The translations under genes were made by a program, and so were the position numbers. Positions 1-8,890 of a DNA stretch of 58,938 bases are shown piece after piece. The notes beneath the pieces were generated by a model that worked only from the letters and a program-made list of their open reading frames with translations, had not been told where the DNA came from and did no database searches. The stretch lies in the IMG/VR virus record IMGVR_UViG_3300038954_000089, positions 1 to 58,938 of that record, one strand, 5' to 3'. Position 1 is the stretch's first letter. Every line of letters starts with the position of its first letter. This DNA comes from a virus.

Positions 1-127
1 CAGGGGGATCGGCGGCAGTGAAATATAGCCTTTCACCCGTTGCTGATATCCAGGCTGGAACGGCGAACTGGATCACTAAAGAGACCGGGAAAACATCCGC
101 CGGTTCAACATCCATATACGGCCCGGT
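1..127. repeat. 127-bp terminal direct repeat, left copy
   Basis: Bases 1-127 are identical to the last 127 bases (58812-58938). Joining the copies restores one open frame that crosses the window ends. This is the usual mark of a circular contig whose ends overlap by one assembly word. It could also be a real terminal redundancy, but the repeat lies in the middle of a structural gene rather than beside the terminase genes. Confidence 0.95.
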
Positions 128-185
128 AACAGGCGTCCGACTTGAAGCAACGAGCGCGGCGGTAATTTTCGAGGTGGTGATATGA
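1..185 (+). CDS. 3' part of a small virion-associated protein (starts at 58682)
   Basis: This is the downstream part of the gene that starts at 58682. Across the 127-bp overlap the two parts give one 104-residue protein ending in TGA at 183-185. The sequence is rich in Thr, Val, Ser and Gly, looks all-beta, and has no signal peptide or Cys. The stop overlaps the next start as ATGA (182-185), so translation is probably coupled. It lies after the tail terminator candidate. I do not recognise the family. Confidence 0.8.
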   Translation, partial: GGSAAVKYSLSPVADIQAGTANWITKETGKTSAGSTSIYGPVTGVRLEATSAAVIFEVVI

Positions 186-1684
186 AAAATGTAATCGTCC
201 TCATCATTCTTTTGCTTGCATCTTCCGCGTTTGCTCAGTTTGGGCCGACGTTTGAGTCTGAAGGTAGCGGCAGCGGCGTTCCCGACGGTACGGCTGACGG
301 GCAGGTGCTTACATGGGATTTGGCCGGGGATTCCACTTCGTGGGTTAGCCCGATTCCGGTCTCTTCAGGAGGGACCGGGGCGACTACGGCAGCAGCGGCA
401 AGGACGAGCCTTGGCGTTCCGGTTGTCGCCGACGCCACCGCCGACGGCCAGCTACTCGTTGGCGCGGCGGATGGTTCGTGGGATGCGTCAGCCTATCTCA
501 CTATTAAGGAAACATCTTCTGCCTACACGAGTTTTTTCCAAGGCAGTGGTCTTATCTTTAGAGTTGGGCCGGTGTACGGCCTCTATGGTACAGGTCCGGG
601 AATCAAAACAAGAGAAGCAGCGACCCTGACTGAAGCTAATTTGCGGCATCGGTATGCTGAAAACTCCGGTCTCGGCGGGTTAGAAGATAAGCCTACGATT
701 GTTGCAAACGGTAAAACCGGGATGACAGTAGATGGCTCCGGTACCTACCCCACCACCACCATCTTCGGCGGCGCGGCCTCCGGGGCGGTTGGAACCGCCC
801 TTACCGTCGAAAACCCCGAAACCGGCGCGGATGGCGGCGGGGTAGGCATTGATTTCGTCCACGACGACGCCCTCGATTCGCCGCATACTTTGGCGCAGAT
901 TCAGGCGTCGTGGCTGAATGAGCCAGGGACAACGGAGGTAGCGTGGAGCGGGGCGAATCGGTATGATTTTGGCGGGGACATATTTCTATATCCCTCAATA
1001 AACCCCTATATTATCCTCTTAAAAAACTCCGTATCCTCCAATGCGGAGATACAATTCAAAACGACTGCGGGGGGAACGGACTGGCACATCGGATCGGCTG
1101 ACGGCACACCCGCCTGGAGTGATGGGGAATCTTTTTTCATTGGGATGGGATCGTCGACTAACACCACGCCTTCGGTCGTGGTGGATAAGAATGGTAATGT
1201 CGGCATAAACACCACCGCCCCCGGCCGCAAGCTCGACGTTTTAGACGCCTCCAACCCCCAAATCCGCGCCTCATACGACGCGACAACCTACGCCGAGTTT
1301 CAGGCGGATGCGTCGGGTGATACGCAGTACACCAACACTGGGACCAAACATGTTTTTGATGGCTTTGTAACTGATACCGTAGACGCCCGCACAATAGCAG
1401 ACACCGGCGACGCGAATGCCGGAACATTAACTCTCACACCAACAACCGGATACGTCGAACTGACGTGTAATGACTCCAACGGTTGCGATATTACGATGGG
1501 AGAAACTGGCATGGCGCAGGGGATGAAAATTGAGATTATCAATGTGTCGGCAAACTCCTGTAATTTCGCCGATACAGCCGGGGTGTCTGAGACATCTGGC
1601 GTGGTTAATTTAGGGCAATATGATGTTATTGCGTTCCGTTATATTTCAGACCGATGGGTTGAACGCGGTCAAATAAACAATTAG
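182..1684 (+). CDS. Tail-fibre-like protein with an N-terminal signal peptide
   Basis: The 500-residue product starts with a clear Sec signal: Lys-Asn, a hydrophobic core, and an AFA|Q cleavage site near residue 19. The mature part is Gly/Ser/Thr-rich and holds motifs common in phage fibres: a GQVLTWD segment, SSGGTGATT repeats near residues 60-75 and a NVGINTTAPGRKLDV segment. The last 90 residues contain a Cys pair (C-NDSNG-C) and look like a beta-rich C-terminal domain. Fibres are normally assembled in the cytoplasm, so a signal peptide is odd. It may instead be a secreted or surface protein using a fibre fold. The start is fixed by overlap with the preceding stop. Confidence 0.75.
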   Translation: MKNVIVLIILLLASSAFAQFGPTFESEGSGSGVPDGTADGQVLTWDLAGDSTSWVSPIPVSSGGTGATTAAAARTSLGVPVVADATADGQLLVGAADGSWDASAYLTIKETSSAYTSFFQGSGLIFRVGPVYGLYGTGPGIKTREAATLTEANLRHRYAENSGLGGLEDKPTIVANGKTGMTVDGSGTYPTTTIFGGAASGAVGTALTVENPETGADGGGVGIDFVHDDALDSPHTLAQIQASWLNEPGTTEVAWSGANRYDFGGDIFLYPSINPYIILLKNSVSSNAEIQFKTTAGGTDWHIGSADGTPAWSDGESFFIGMGSSTNTTPSVVVDKNGNVGINTTAPGRKLDVLDASNPQIRASYDATTYAEFQADASGDTQYTNTGTKHVFDGFVTDTVDARTIADTGDANAGTLTLTPTTGYVELTCNDSNGCDITMGETGMAQGMKIEIINVSANSCNFADTAGVSETSGVVNLGQYDVIAFRYISDRWVERGQINN

Positions 1685-1698
1685 TAGGAGGATTTAAG

Positions 1699-2046
1699 AT
1701 GAAAAAGATGTTTGCAGTTTTGATGATTTTGGCAATGGTTCTTATGTCCGGTTCGGCTATGGCGCAGGACACACGGAAAGAACAGTGTCTTGATAAAATC
1801 CAGATCGTTTCGACTGAATTTGTCGAGGTGATTCAGAAACTTGAAGAGATGCGCGATATTTGGAATGATGAACAATACGGACCGGCTGCGGCGGATGAAA
1901 TTACGGCTCAAGACGTGACTGATGCGGGGTACACTGATATATCTGTCGCTGAATTCCAGAGCGCAATGGCGCAGATTTACGACATCCTCGATAACTGGCA
2001 GACGGCCGCCAAAATGGCCGAACTGCGGAAGGTTGCGAGGTATTAA
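1699..2046 (+). CDS. Small secreted helical protein
   Basis: A 115-residue product with a strong signal peptide (MKKMF, hydrophobic core, AMA|Q near residue 23). The mature part is acidic and helical, with a single Cys in the sequence KEQCLDK. A strong Shine-Dalgarno sequence (TAGGAGG) precedes the ATG. The stop TAA shares its last A with the next ATG (TAATG at 2044-2048). It is probably periplasmic. No family is recognised. Confidence 0.75.
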   Translation: MKKMFAVLMILAMVLMSGSAMAQDTRKEQCLDKIQIVSTEFVEVIQKLEEMRDIWNDEQYGPAAADEITAQDVTDAGYTDISVAEFQSAMAQIYDILDNWQTAAKMAELRKVARY

Positions 2047-2399
2047 TGAAGGCATTGCATATCCTTGCTATCGCTTTGGCACTGGCTGGATGCGCCCACA
2101 TGGAACAACCAGCTTTCAGGGTCTCCTGTGAGCCGGAGGCTCTCGCCATCGCGACAGAAGCGAGTCGGCACCTTGACAGCCCAATCCGTGTTCAGGCCGG
2201 GCCATCGGTCTGGTCAGATAAGGGCCATGCCGAAGCCGCGACAATGATCGATGGCGAGTGGTTCCCGTTGGTTAAAACCACGACCCGTTATGACGGCGTG
2301 GGCCTTGTCATGGTCGGAGAAAAATGGGAATCAGGCATTGAGGCAGTCAAGCAAACATGGACGCTTGATGAGTATCATCTCTATCTAATGACGAAATAA
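2046..2399 (+). CDS. Putative lipoprotein
   Basis: The 117-residue product has a class II signal peptide with the lipobox LAGC at residues 13-16 (MKALHILAIALALAGCAHM). Cys16 should therefore be lipidated and the protein anchored to a membrane. The mature part is about 100 residues with mixed alpha/beta character. A phage lipoprotein could be an outer spanin or a receptor-masking exclusion protein. It lacks the Pro-rich small size typical of o-spanins, so the role is open. It is coupled to the preceding gene through TAATG. Confidence 0.75.
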   Translation: MKALHILAIALALAGCAHMEQPAFRVSCEPEALAIATEASRHLDSPIRVQAGPSVWSDKGHAEAATMIDGEWFPLVKTTTRYDGVGLVMVGEKWESGIEAVKQTWTLDEYHLYLMTK

Positions 2400-2434
2400 T
2401 CAAATTTACAAGTGGTTCGGATAGGAGAGCATCG

Positions 2435-2893
2435 ATGAAGTACACATTGGCAGTAGCTATTGTAGTGTTCGCGGCACTATTGTTTGCGGGGCAAGCATTT
2501 CCAGCAGGTCCAAAGCAAGACGTTTCCCTCACACTTGCATGGGATTATCCAGCCGAAGGCATAGCGGATGTGTCTTCGTGGGTGTTCTATCGCGCCTTCC
2601 CCGGTACTGAAGATGAAACGGCTTGTGAAGGACTCGAAGGTGCCGTTTGGCACATCGAAGATGCCGTATGTTTGCCGTTTGAAAAGTTTCTTGAGCTTCA
2701 GAAGGAACAGGACAGCACGACATACACACAGGAAGTCGATTTCTCCGACTTTACAGGAGGCGTCGTCTACATCACAATGACGGCCCGTGGAAATGGCGGG
2801 CTACAGAGTGATTATAGCAACATCGTTTCCAAAGACCTTACGTTGCCGGCTGCCCCGGTAATCAACACATTGACATTAGTTGACAATAAGTGA
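2435..2893 (+). CDS. Secreted protein with a fibronectin type III-like domain
   Basis: The 152-residue product has a signal peptide (MKYTLAVAIVVFAALLFAG, cleavage near residue 24). The mature part starts with a VSLTLAWDYP segment and ends with YSNIVSKDLTLPAAP, a strand pattern like FnIII domains. Two Cys residues (near 67 and 81) may form a disulfide in the periplasm. A GGAGAGCATCG stretch precedes the ATG. FnIII domains are common in phage surface proteins and bind carbohydrates or host surfaces. The fold call is by eye only. Confidence 0.65.
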   Translation: MKYTLAVAIVVFAALLFAGQAFPAGPKQDVSLTLAWDYPAEGIADVSSWVFYRAFPGTEDETACEGLEGAVWHIEDAVCLPFEKFLELQKEQDSTTYTQEVDFSDFTGGVVYITMTARGNGGLQSDYSNIVSKDLTLPAAPVINTLTLVDNK

Positions 2894-2899
2894 GGACGT

Positions 2900-3061
2900 A
2901 TGGAATTTATAATTCAAAACTGGGAGTGGTTCCTTTTCGGTTTCATGGTTACCGAGAAGATCGTCAAAATTACACCCGTCAAGTGGGACGATATCATTGT
3001 TGACGGCATCAAGGAGGCGGCCGGTAAAATCGCCGCAAGAAAGGGATTGAAAAATGGGTAA
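2900..3061 (+). CDS. Small amphipathic, membrane-associated protein
   Basis: A 53-residue product with a Trp/Phe-rich hydrophobic N-terminus (QNWEWFLFGFMV) followed by a charged tail containing EKIVKITPVKWDD. Similar short proteins with a KITP-x-K-x-DD motif occur in phage structural or lysis regions, to my recollection, and are usually left unnamed. GAGG lies upstream of the ATG. The stop (3059-3061) overlaps the next start at 3054. A holin-like role is possible but not shown. Confidence 0.6.
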   Translation: MEFIIQNWEWFLFGFMVTEKIVKITPVKWDDIIVDGIKEAAGKIAARKGLKNG

Positions 3062-4082
3062 AAAGTTAGTCCAGATGGAAGCGGCGCGGACGCTTAAGTC
3101 CAAAAGTGAAATGACCGACAGTGGGGACAAAACCGTTTTTACGCTTTCCGGTGTGACGGTCGTCTCTGGAAAGTCCGGTTATGCCCCGGAGGTGTTGCCG
3201 GATGGTGTGCTCGATACGCAGACAATCGGAAGCCCCGGCAGTTCCAACAATGTGCTGAACATTGCAGCGTTCACGGCGCAGCTCGCCGGGGAAACATACA
3301 GCGTTTCAGCCACAACCGTTGACTTGTCGTCAGTAAGGCCGGAAACTGACGTTGCCAAGTGGGTTTCGATCCAACTCGACAGCGACGGATCGACTATCAA
3401 TACTGTGGAAGGCACTGATAGCGCAGATACGTCCTATTTGACCACTCGCGGGACATCGGCCGGGCAGATCCCCTACGTTGTGGATGGTGATATCGAGCTA
3501 TGTTGCGTGCTCTTCACATCCTCGACCGATGCGGTTCTTACCGAATCGCAGATCTATCAGACTGCCAACACATACCAGGACCGTGTGTATTATCCGATTG
3601 TGAAAACCATCTCGAACCTGGGCATGGGCAACAAGGCGCCGGTTTCTGGGAAAAAGAATTTTTACGTGGAATTCAATGCCGCGCTTGAAGCGAAATGCAC
3701 AGGCGACACGACAAAAAACGTCTATGTGACCGCTTACTCCGTGACGACTTTTTCCGACATTTCAAGGACCTACGATTTCGTACCCAATACCCAGTCTTAC
3801 GGACAGGGATCACGGGCCACATATGACGGCGCGGTGAGTTTCGAGACCGACCCTACATTGAATCAGGGCAGCTTTTCCGCCGTGGTAATTGATGGCATCA
3901 CGGATCAGATCGCGCAGGCTGAAGGAGAAACAATGACGTTTCGGTTTTATCCCGATGAGGATGAAAACCCCTACTACCTTCAGCAATCTAAGGTTGGGAT
4001 CACGCCGGCTTATCCGACCAGCGGGGCGAAAACGGTTTCCGTTACGCTTACCGGGGACGCTGCGGTCAAATTCTTTTCATAG
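3054..4082 (+). CDS. Putative major tail tube protein
   Basis: The 342-residue product is rich in Thr, Ser, Val and Gly with a predicted beta fold. It ends with a short Ig-like stretch (SGAKTVSVTLTGDAAVKF), as in many tail tube proteins. The call rests mainly on position: immediately before the frameshifted tail chaperone pair and the tape measure, the standard siphovirus order. AAAGGGA precedes the ATG, which overlaps the previous stop. It has no signal peptide, unlike the genes just upstream. Confidence 0.65.
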   Translation: MGKKLVQMEAARTLKSKSEMTDSGDKTVFTLSGVTVVSGKSGYAPEVLPDGVLDTQTIGSPGSSNNVLNIAAFTAQLAGETYSVSATTVDLSSVRPETDVAKWVSIQLDSDGSTINTVEGTDSADTSYLTTRGTSAGQIPYVVDGDIELCCVLFTSSTDAVLTESQIYQTANTYQDRVYYPIVKTISNLGMGNKAPVSGKKNFYVEFNAALEAKCTGDTTKNVYVTAYSVTTFSDISRTYDFVPNTQSYGQGSRATYDGAVSFETDPTLNQGSFSAVVIDGITDQIAQAEGETMTFRFYPDEDENPYYLQQSKVGITPAYPTSGAKTVSVTLTGDAAVKFFS

Positions 4083-4090
4083 GAGCATAG

Positions 4091-4543
4091 ATGCCGAATC
4101 CTGAATGGCTAATCCAAACTGAATTCACGGCGCGGACGAAAGAATTCGACGCGCCAAAAAACCTTACAGGTATGTTCACGGACGGGGAAGAGAAGGTTTT
4201 CCGCGTCCGTGGGCTTACCCTAAATGAAATATGCCGACGTGATGAGGAAGTAACGGCGATCAGAACGGATCATTTTAAGAACCTGATTGCCCGCGCTTTT
4301 GACACCGGGGAGGGCGGCGGACTTGCGGTGGCAGATGAAGCACTTGCCTATTACTTCGGCGACGCAAAAAAGACCAGGGCCGTAACAGTCCATCACATCT
4401 CAAATTGCGTTCAGGGGTGTGAATATCCTGAATTGAAACGCAATCATTGGGTGAAAATCGGAACCATCGCGCCTAAGTTTGTTGAAAAACTTTCCAATGC
4501 TATCGAAAACATGACCGGTGAGGGCGCCCAACCGGGGGAATAG
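4091..4543 (+). CDS. Tail assembly chaperone, G-like
   Basis: A 150-residue cytoplasmic protein lying between the tail tube and tape measure genes, where siphoviruses encode the chaperone that binds the tape measure. GGAG precedes the ATG. The frame ends at TAG 4541-4543 just after a run of five G (4534-4538). The -1 frame is open from 4522 to 4743, so a fraction of ribosomes could shift and make a longer G-T form. Confidence 0.7.
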   Translation: MPNPEWLIQTEFTARTKEFDAPKNLTGMFTDGEEKVFRVRGLTLNEICRRDEEVTAIRTDHFKNLIARAFDTGEGGGLAVADEALAYYFGDAKKTRAVTVHHISNCVQGCEYPELKRNHWVKIGTIAPKFVEKLSNAIENMTGEGAQPGE

Positions 4544-4743
4544 ATCGCCTCTGGAACATCCCGGAAGTCCAGATGGCGCTCAACAACGGGGCAGAATACG
4601 GACAGTTTTCAGGCGGGTTTATAGGCGTCCGTCGTTATTTGTTTGAGGTCTTGCCCCAACATTTCCCATGGGGCAGGCTGACGCGCATTGAGATGGCCCT
4701 GTGGGGCCGGTTCGCAGAGATGAGAAAGAATTCAAATGGATGA
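4522..4743 (+). CDS. T-like extension made by -1 frameshift (tail chaperone G-T)
   Basis: This is the -1 frame relative to 4091-4543. It opens at 4522 after a TGA and runs to TGA 4741-4743, giving up to about 70 extra residues such as DRLWNIPEVQMALNNG. It has no start codon with a ribosome site of its own. The shift would have to occur between 4522 and 4540; the G run 4534-4538 (GGGGGAA) is the best slip site, although it is not a textbook X-XXY-YYZ heptamer. Programmed frameshifts here are well known in siphoviruses. Confidence 0.6.
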   Translation, partial: GRPTGGIDRLWNIPEVQMALNNGAEYGQFSGGFIGVRRYLFEVLPQHFPWGRLTRIEMALWGRFAEMRKNSNG

Positions 4744-4894
4744 TGAAACCAAAAACGCCATATTGTCGCTGATCGATATTTTGCAGAAGGCTACCAGCAG
4801 CCAAAACAATCATCATTATCATTTCACGTTAGACGATGATGGCCGAAAAGAGCTGGAAGCGTTGAAAAGCAAATTGATTTTTTGGGATGAATAA
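4736..4894 (+). CDS. Small protein before the tape measure
   Basis: A 52-residue acidic protein with a His-rich centre (NNHHYHF). The ATG overlaps the end of the frameshift frame, and the TAA shares a base with the next ATG (4892-4896). Together with the next gene it fills the gap between chaperone and tape measure, which suggests a small tail assembly helper. No family is recognised. Confidence 0.5.
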   Translation: MDDETKNAILSLIDILQKATSSQNNHHYHFTLDDDGRKELEALKSKLIFWDE

Positions 4895-5013
4895 TGTCCG
4901 AACAGATCAAGATAAAAATTGAAACTCCCGAGTTGCGCGGCCACCTTTATAGCATTCTAATCGAAGTGATGGACAAGATTAGAAGCGTTTTAAGTGAGAG
5001 GCAAAAGGAATAG
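4894..5013 (+). CDS. Very small helical protein before the tape measure
   Basis: A 39-residue charged, helical product (EVMDKIRSVLSERQKE at its end). It is coupled upstream by TAATG and ends in TAG directly before the tape measure ATG at 5014, so all three are translated in series. Its short length limits certainty. Confidence 0.4.
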   Translation: MSEQIKIKIETPELRGHLYSILIEVMDKIRSVLSERQKE

Positions 5014-7608
5014 ATGGCCGGCATTCAACGCACAATTGAAATTCTTTTCAGCGGGACCGATAACGTCTCCGGGGTCGCTGAATCCATAGGCGATAACCTA
5101 TCCGGGATCGGCGACGGGATACAGGACGCGACGCAGCCATTCGCCGATCTGACGGCGGCTATCGGCGTCGCTGAAGCAGCGTTTGCCGGGCTTGTGGGCG
5201 TGGCCATCGCGGGCAAGGCCGATATCGAAGACCTGGGGAAATCTATCCAGGCAACGCTCGGAATAACGGCGGATGAAGCGGCAGGTTTGGCCGATGAGGT
5301 TAAGGAAATATTCGCCGAAGGGTTTGACCTGGAGATATCGACAGAGGCCGTTACTTTCGCGTTTCAGCAGTTCCGGGATTCAGCGGAGGAGGATGTCGGG
5401 GCGATTGCATCCAGCGCAACAAAAATATCCCAGGCTTTCGGCGGCGATCTAAAGCAGACAATCGACGCGACCAAAACACTCACCGAGCAATTTGGCCTTA
5501 CAGGGAAAGAGGCGCTTGATTTCATAGCTTCCGGCTTTCAGTCTGGGCTTGACCGCTCCGGCGATTTCCTGGAAACGATCAACGAATACTCTACGCAGTT
5601 TAGTAGCGGCGGTGCGTCGGCCGAACAGTTTTTTTCGCTCCTGGATTCAGGGTTGCAAGGCGGGATACTCGGGACAGACCGCGCCGCAGATGCTTTCAAA
5701 GAGTTTCGTGTCCGAATCCAGGACGGATCGAAATCAACGAGAGAAGGTCTCGAAGCCATCGGAATTAACGCTGCCGACATGGCGGCGAAGTTTCAGAATG
5801 GGAGCATAACGGCGGCTGAAGCGTTTCAGATCGTCCTGAAGAATATTAATGAGACTGATGATCAAAGCAAAGCATTCCAGGCCGGTGTGGCTCTCCTTGG
5901 GACGCAGTTCGAGGATCTTGGCGACAAAGCAGCCAAGGGGTTGACGCTCGCCGGGACAGAGATGGAAGACCTGGCCGGATCGGCTGATCAGGTTGCCGAA
6001 AAGTTTGATACAATTGGCCAGGCTGCACAAGCGGCGTTCAATTCCATTCTTGCATCATTCGCCGATACTGATGCGCTGGATGGATTGTCAGACAAATTTG
6101 AAAAAATTTTTCAAAACATCGCGGAGAATTTCCCGAAGGCTCTGGAGGGTGTAGATTTCTCCGGGCTGAATGATGCGCTGGAAGACGTATTAAGCAACGC
6201 TGAAGGACTTATAAGCGACTTTTTCGGCGGGGTCGATCTGTCCACGCCGGAGGGGCTGGAGGCGGCAATACAGGCCATCGTGGACGCGCTCGAAGGATTC
6301 CAGGATATTGTCGGGGGCGTTATAGACGGGTTCGGGCCGTTAGTGGGATTTCTCGGTGATGCGTTAGATTATTTCAACGATTTGTCGCCGGAGGTCAAGG
6401 CCACTGCCGGCTTCATGCTCGCATTGGCGACGCAGGCGAATCTTGCGGCCGGGGCGTTATCCGGTATCGGCGGGGCTATCAGCGGAGCGGGGCAGGCGCT
6501 TGGTGGGCTTTCAACGGCGGGAAAAGCCGGTACCGCTGCTATCGGAAAACTTGCAACGGCTCTTGGACCGGCTGGCCTCGTGGTTGCCGCAGGGGCGGCC
6601 GGAGCGGCCATCGGGACCCTGATAAATCAAATCCCAGGCGTACAAGAGACGGTTCAAGGGGTAATCGCAGAAGTCGATAATTTTCTCGGTGGAGTGTTTT
6701 CGGCAGGGCCTACGCTTGACGAAATGGAGAAGATCGACAACGCTTTTTTCGCCGCAAAGCAACAGTTTCAGGAGACACAAAAAGCAGCCGAAGATACCAG
6801 CGAGGCAATTGCGAATGTTCCAGGTGAAAAAGAGGTCAACATTGCCACAAACACCGAGGAAGCACAGGCGAAGCTAAATCAACTCGGCGGTGACGTTGAC
6901 AGCCTGACAACCGATGAGTTTTTGCTGGCCATCGGAATCGATGACCAAGCAAGCAATGAAGTTAGACAGGCAAAAGAAGAGTTCCTGGCGCTTGATGGGA
7001 CGGTTGTTGAATTCGTCGGTAAGGCCGACACTGAAGATGCGAAAAAGGCGATTGAAGAACTTGTACCGCCAGACAAACGGCTTGAATTACAGGTTGAACT
7101 CGAAACCGCTCAGATCGAGGCCGACGCGGAGAGATTTGCCGCTCAAATGGAGGCGCTTCAATCGTCAGTTGAATGGGAAGCTAAACTTGATATTGCACAA
7201 GTTGAAGCGAATGCGCGGCAGGTAGAGGCCGCTTTCGAGTCAGTCAATACGACGATCCAAAGCACAGGAGACGTAATTTCAGAATCTCTCGGGCTGCTTG
7301 TCGGTCTGGGTGATGGCATCGGAAACGCGCTTGAAAAATTCGCGATTACAGAACAGATAAGAAAAGAAAATGAACTACGTGAACGGGCAATTAAATTACA
7401 GGAGAAATTGACGGAACAACAAATAGTAACAATGCGAGACCTGTCCGACAGGTTAAACTCGGATGATCCGATCAAATTGACGTTGAACACCGACAACCTA
7501 TCTCCAGCCCTTGAATTGGTTTGGGAGGAGATCCTCGAAGCATTGCAGGATCAGGCCGTGCTTGAGGGTGGTGATATGCTAGTTTCCATGTTGGGGTCGT
7601 CTTCATGA
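5014..7608 (+). CDS. Tail tape measure protein
   Basis: This 864-residue protein is the longest tail gene. It has the features of a tape measure: long Ala/Gly-rich helical stretches, a TP901-like N-terminal region (residues 70-330) with motifs such as FGLTGKEALDF and GGASAEQFF, a hydrophobic central part (about residues 465-560), and coiled-coil regions at 580-830. It sets tail length and helps DNA entry. The stop overlaps the next gene start as ATGA (7605-7608). Confidence 0.92.
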   Translation: MAGIQRTIEILFSGTDNVSGVAESIGDNLSGIGDGIQDATQPFADLTAAIGVAEAAFAGLVGVAIAGKADIEDLGKSIQATLGITADEAAGLADEVKEIFAEGFDLEISTEAVTFAFQQFRDSAEEDVGAIASSATKISQAFGGDLKQTIDATKTLTEQFGLTGKEALDFIASGFQSGLDRSGDFLETINEYSTQFSSGGASAEQFFSLLDSGLQGGILGTDRAADAFKEFRVRIQDGSKSTREGLEAIGINAADMAAKFQNGSITAAEAFQIVLKNINETDDQSKAFQAGVALLGTQFEDLGDKAAKGLTLAGTEMEDLAGSADQVAEKFDTIGQAAQAAFNSILASFADTDALDGLSDKFEKIFQNIAENFPKALEGVDFSGLNDALEDVLSNAEGLISDFFGGVDLSTPEGLEAAIQAIVDALEGFQDIVGGVIDGFGPLVGFLGDALDYFNDLSPEVKATAGFMLALATQANLAAGALSGIGGAISGAGQALGGLSTAGKAGTAAIGKLATALGPAGLVVAAGAAGAAIGTLINQIPGVQETVQGVIAEVDNFLGGVFSAGPTLDEMEKIDNAFFAAKQQFQETQKAAEDTSEAIANVPGEKEVNIATNTEEAQAKLNQLGGDVDSLTTDEFLLAIGIDDQASNEVRQAKEEFLALDGTVVEFVGKADTEDAKKAIEELVPPDKRLELQVELETAQIEADAERFAAQMEALQSSVEWEAKLDIAQVEANARQVEAAFESVNTTIQSTGDVISESLGLLVGLGDGIGNALEKFAITEQIRKENELRERAIKLQEKLTEQQIVTMRDLSDRLNSDDPIKLTLNTDNLSPALELVWEEILEALQDQAVLEGGDMLVSMLGSSS

Positions 7609-7946
7609 TAGTTATTTCTCCGATATCGCCGGGGCTTTCGTCGGTCACGTTCAAAAATGCCGATGCTTTTTTTGCCGATACGCAAACGGGGCGCGTTCAA
7701 AAAGTTATGACGCTCGACGGCGAAGTGTCAATAATGAACCACGGCGTTACGGAGGCAGATCGGACGTTTACAATTGAGGGCTGGCAGGATTCGACAGGTC
7801 AGGCGGCCGCGCGGGCGCTATATTCGGCGGGCGCTTATGTCGGCTTTTACTGCAACGACGGCGCGTATAAAGGCATGATCGAAACATTCAGAAACAATAA
7901 CGGAAAAGTGAAAATAACGATTCTCGCAAAGGAGAAAATTTCATAA
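7605..7946 (+). CDS. Small tail protein after the tape measure (distal tail candidate)
   Basis: A 113-residue beta-rich protein with segments RTFTIEGWQ and KVKITILAKEKIS. It starts by ATGA overlap with the tape measure stop. Its position suggests a distal-tail or baseplate adaptor, but it is much shorter than typical Dit proteins (about 250 residues). I cannot assign a family with certainty. Confidence 0.6.
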   Translation: MIVISPISPGLSSVTFKNADAFFADTQTGRVQKVMTLDGEVSIMNHGVTEADRTFTIEGWQDSTGQAAARALYSAGAYVGFYCNDGAYKGMIETFRNNNGKVKITILAKEKIS

Positions 7947-8890
7947 TGCAAGTTTTCGGAAATTACAAAACAACCCATATCCGAGATGGGGAAGTCCTTG
8001 GCATTTACGAAAAAACGAACCTGATACCAGACGCCGCGTTAAACGATATCCTGGATGTTGTGCTCGGAAATGGGACGCAAAAGACGGCGTGGTACCTCGC
8101 CCCGATGGACGTGAACCATACACCGGCAGCCGCCGATACATACGCGGATAGCTGCGGGACAGGGAACTATGAAAGCACGGATTACAGTGAAGCCAACCGG
8201 CAGACCTGGACGCCGGGGACGGTATCCGGCCAGAGCGTGGACAATTCCGCCTCAATCGCCGCGGTGACGATGCAGGGGAACGATACGGCCATCTATGGCT
8301 GGATGCTGGTATCGGACAATACGAAGGGGGACACGGCGGCATCCGGAGCCATTTTGGCGTCAATGGTGCTGTACGATACGGCTATTACAGGGATTGTAAA
8401 CGGCGACGAATTAAGATGTGAGTTGACCCTGACCGCGTCATCCTCACTAACATCCGGGGCGCTCGTGGTCAATGAAGGGCTTGACCATCTGTTGTCTTCA
8501 TATTTCGCCGGCGGCACACAAATCACAACTTGGTATCTTGCACCTATGGATACCGATCATACTCCGGCGGCGGCCGATACATACGCGGACAGTTGTGGTA
8601 CGGGCGCGTATGAGACGACCGACTATGATGAAGCAAACAGAGTAACCTGCCAATTTGGGAGCGCGTCAAGCCAAAGCATTGACAATAGCGCGAACAAGGC
8701 GACTTTTACGGCTGGAGGTACGGATACGACATGGTATGGTTACATGCTCGTTTCGGACAACACGAAAGGCGATACAGCGGCATCTGGCGCGGTCCTATAT
8801 GACATGGTGCTTTTTTCAGCCGCACGCACCGGGATAGGCGACGGCGATTCAATTAAAATCGAAGCAACGGCGACGATGGCGGCGGCGTAA
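7946..8890 (+). CDS. Tail-tip protein made of two tandem repeats
   Basis: The 314-residue product consists of two copies of a domain of about 140 residues, roughly residues 21-165 and 170-314. Each copy has a TWYLAPMD or AWYLAPMD segment, HTPAAADTYADSCGTG, an NxAS/NKA stretch, a YGxMLVSDNTKGDTAASGA stretch and a VLY/VLF-GDG end. Such duplicated beta domains fit a tail-tip or receptor-contact part. GGAG lies upstream and the ATG shares a base with the previous stop. Confidence 0.7.
   Translation: MQVFGNYKTTHIRDGEVLGIYEKTNLIPDAALNDILDVVLGNGTQKTAWYLAPMDVNHTPAAADTYADSCGTGNYESTDYSEANRQTWTPGTVSGQSVDNSASIAAVTMQGNDTAIYGWMLVSDNTKGDTAASGAILASMVLYDTAITGIVNGDELRCELTLTASSSLTSGALVVNEGLDHLLSSYFAGGTQITTWYLAPMDTDHTPAAADTYADSCGTGAYETTDYDEANRVTCQFGSASSQSIDNSANKATFTAGGTDTTWYGYMLVSDNTKGDTAASGAVLYDMVLFSAARTGIGDGDSIKIEATATMAAA

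Noticed and set aside
1-127. T7-like terminal repeat of a linear genome
   Set aside because: The repeat lies in the middle of a structural gene, far from the terminase genes, and 127 bases is a common assembly word length. A simple contig overlap explains it.
1699-2399. Rz/Rz1-type spanin pair
   Set aside because: The signal-peptide protein lacks a membrane anchor, and the lipoprotein is not Pro-rich and is too large for a typical o-spanin; only the adjacency fits.
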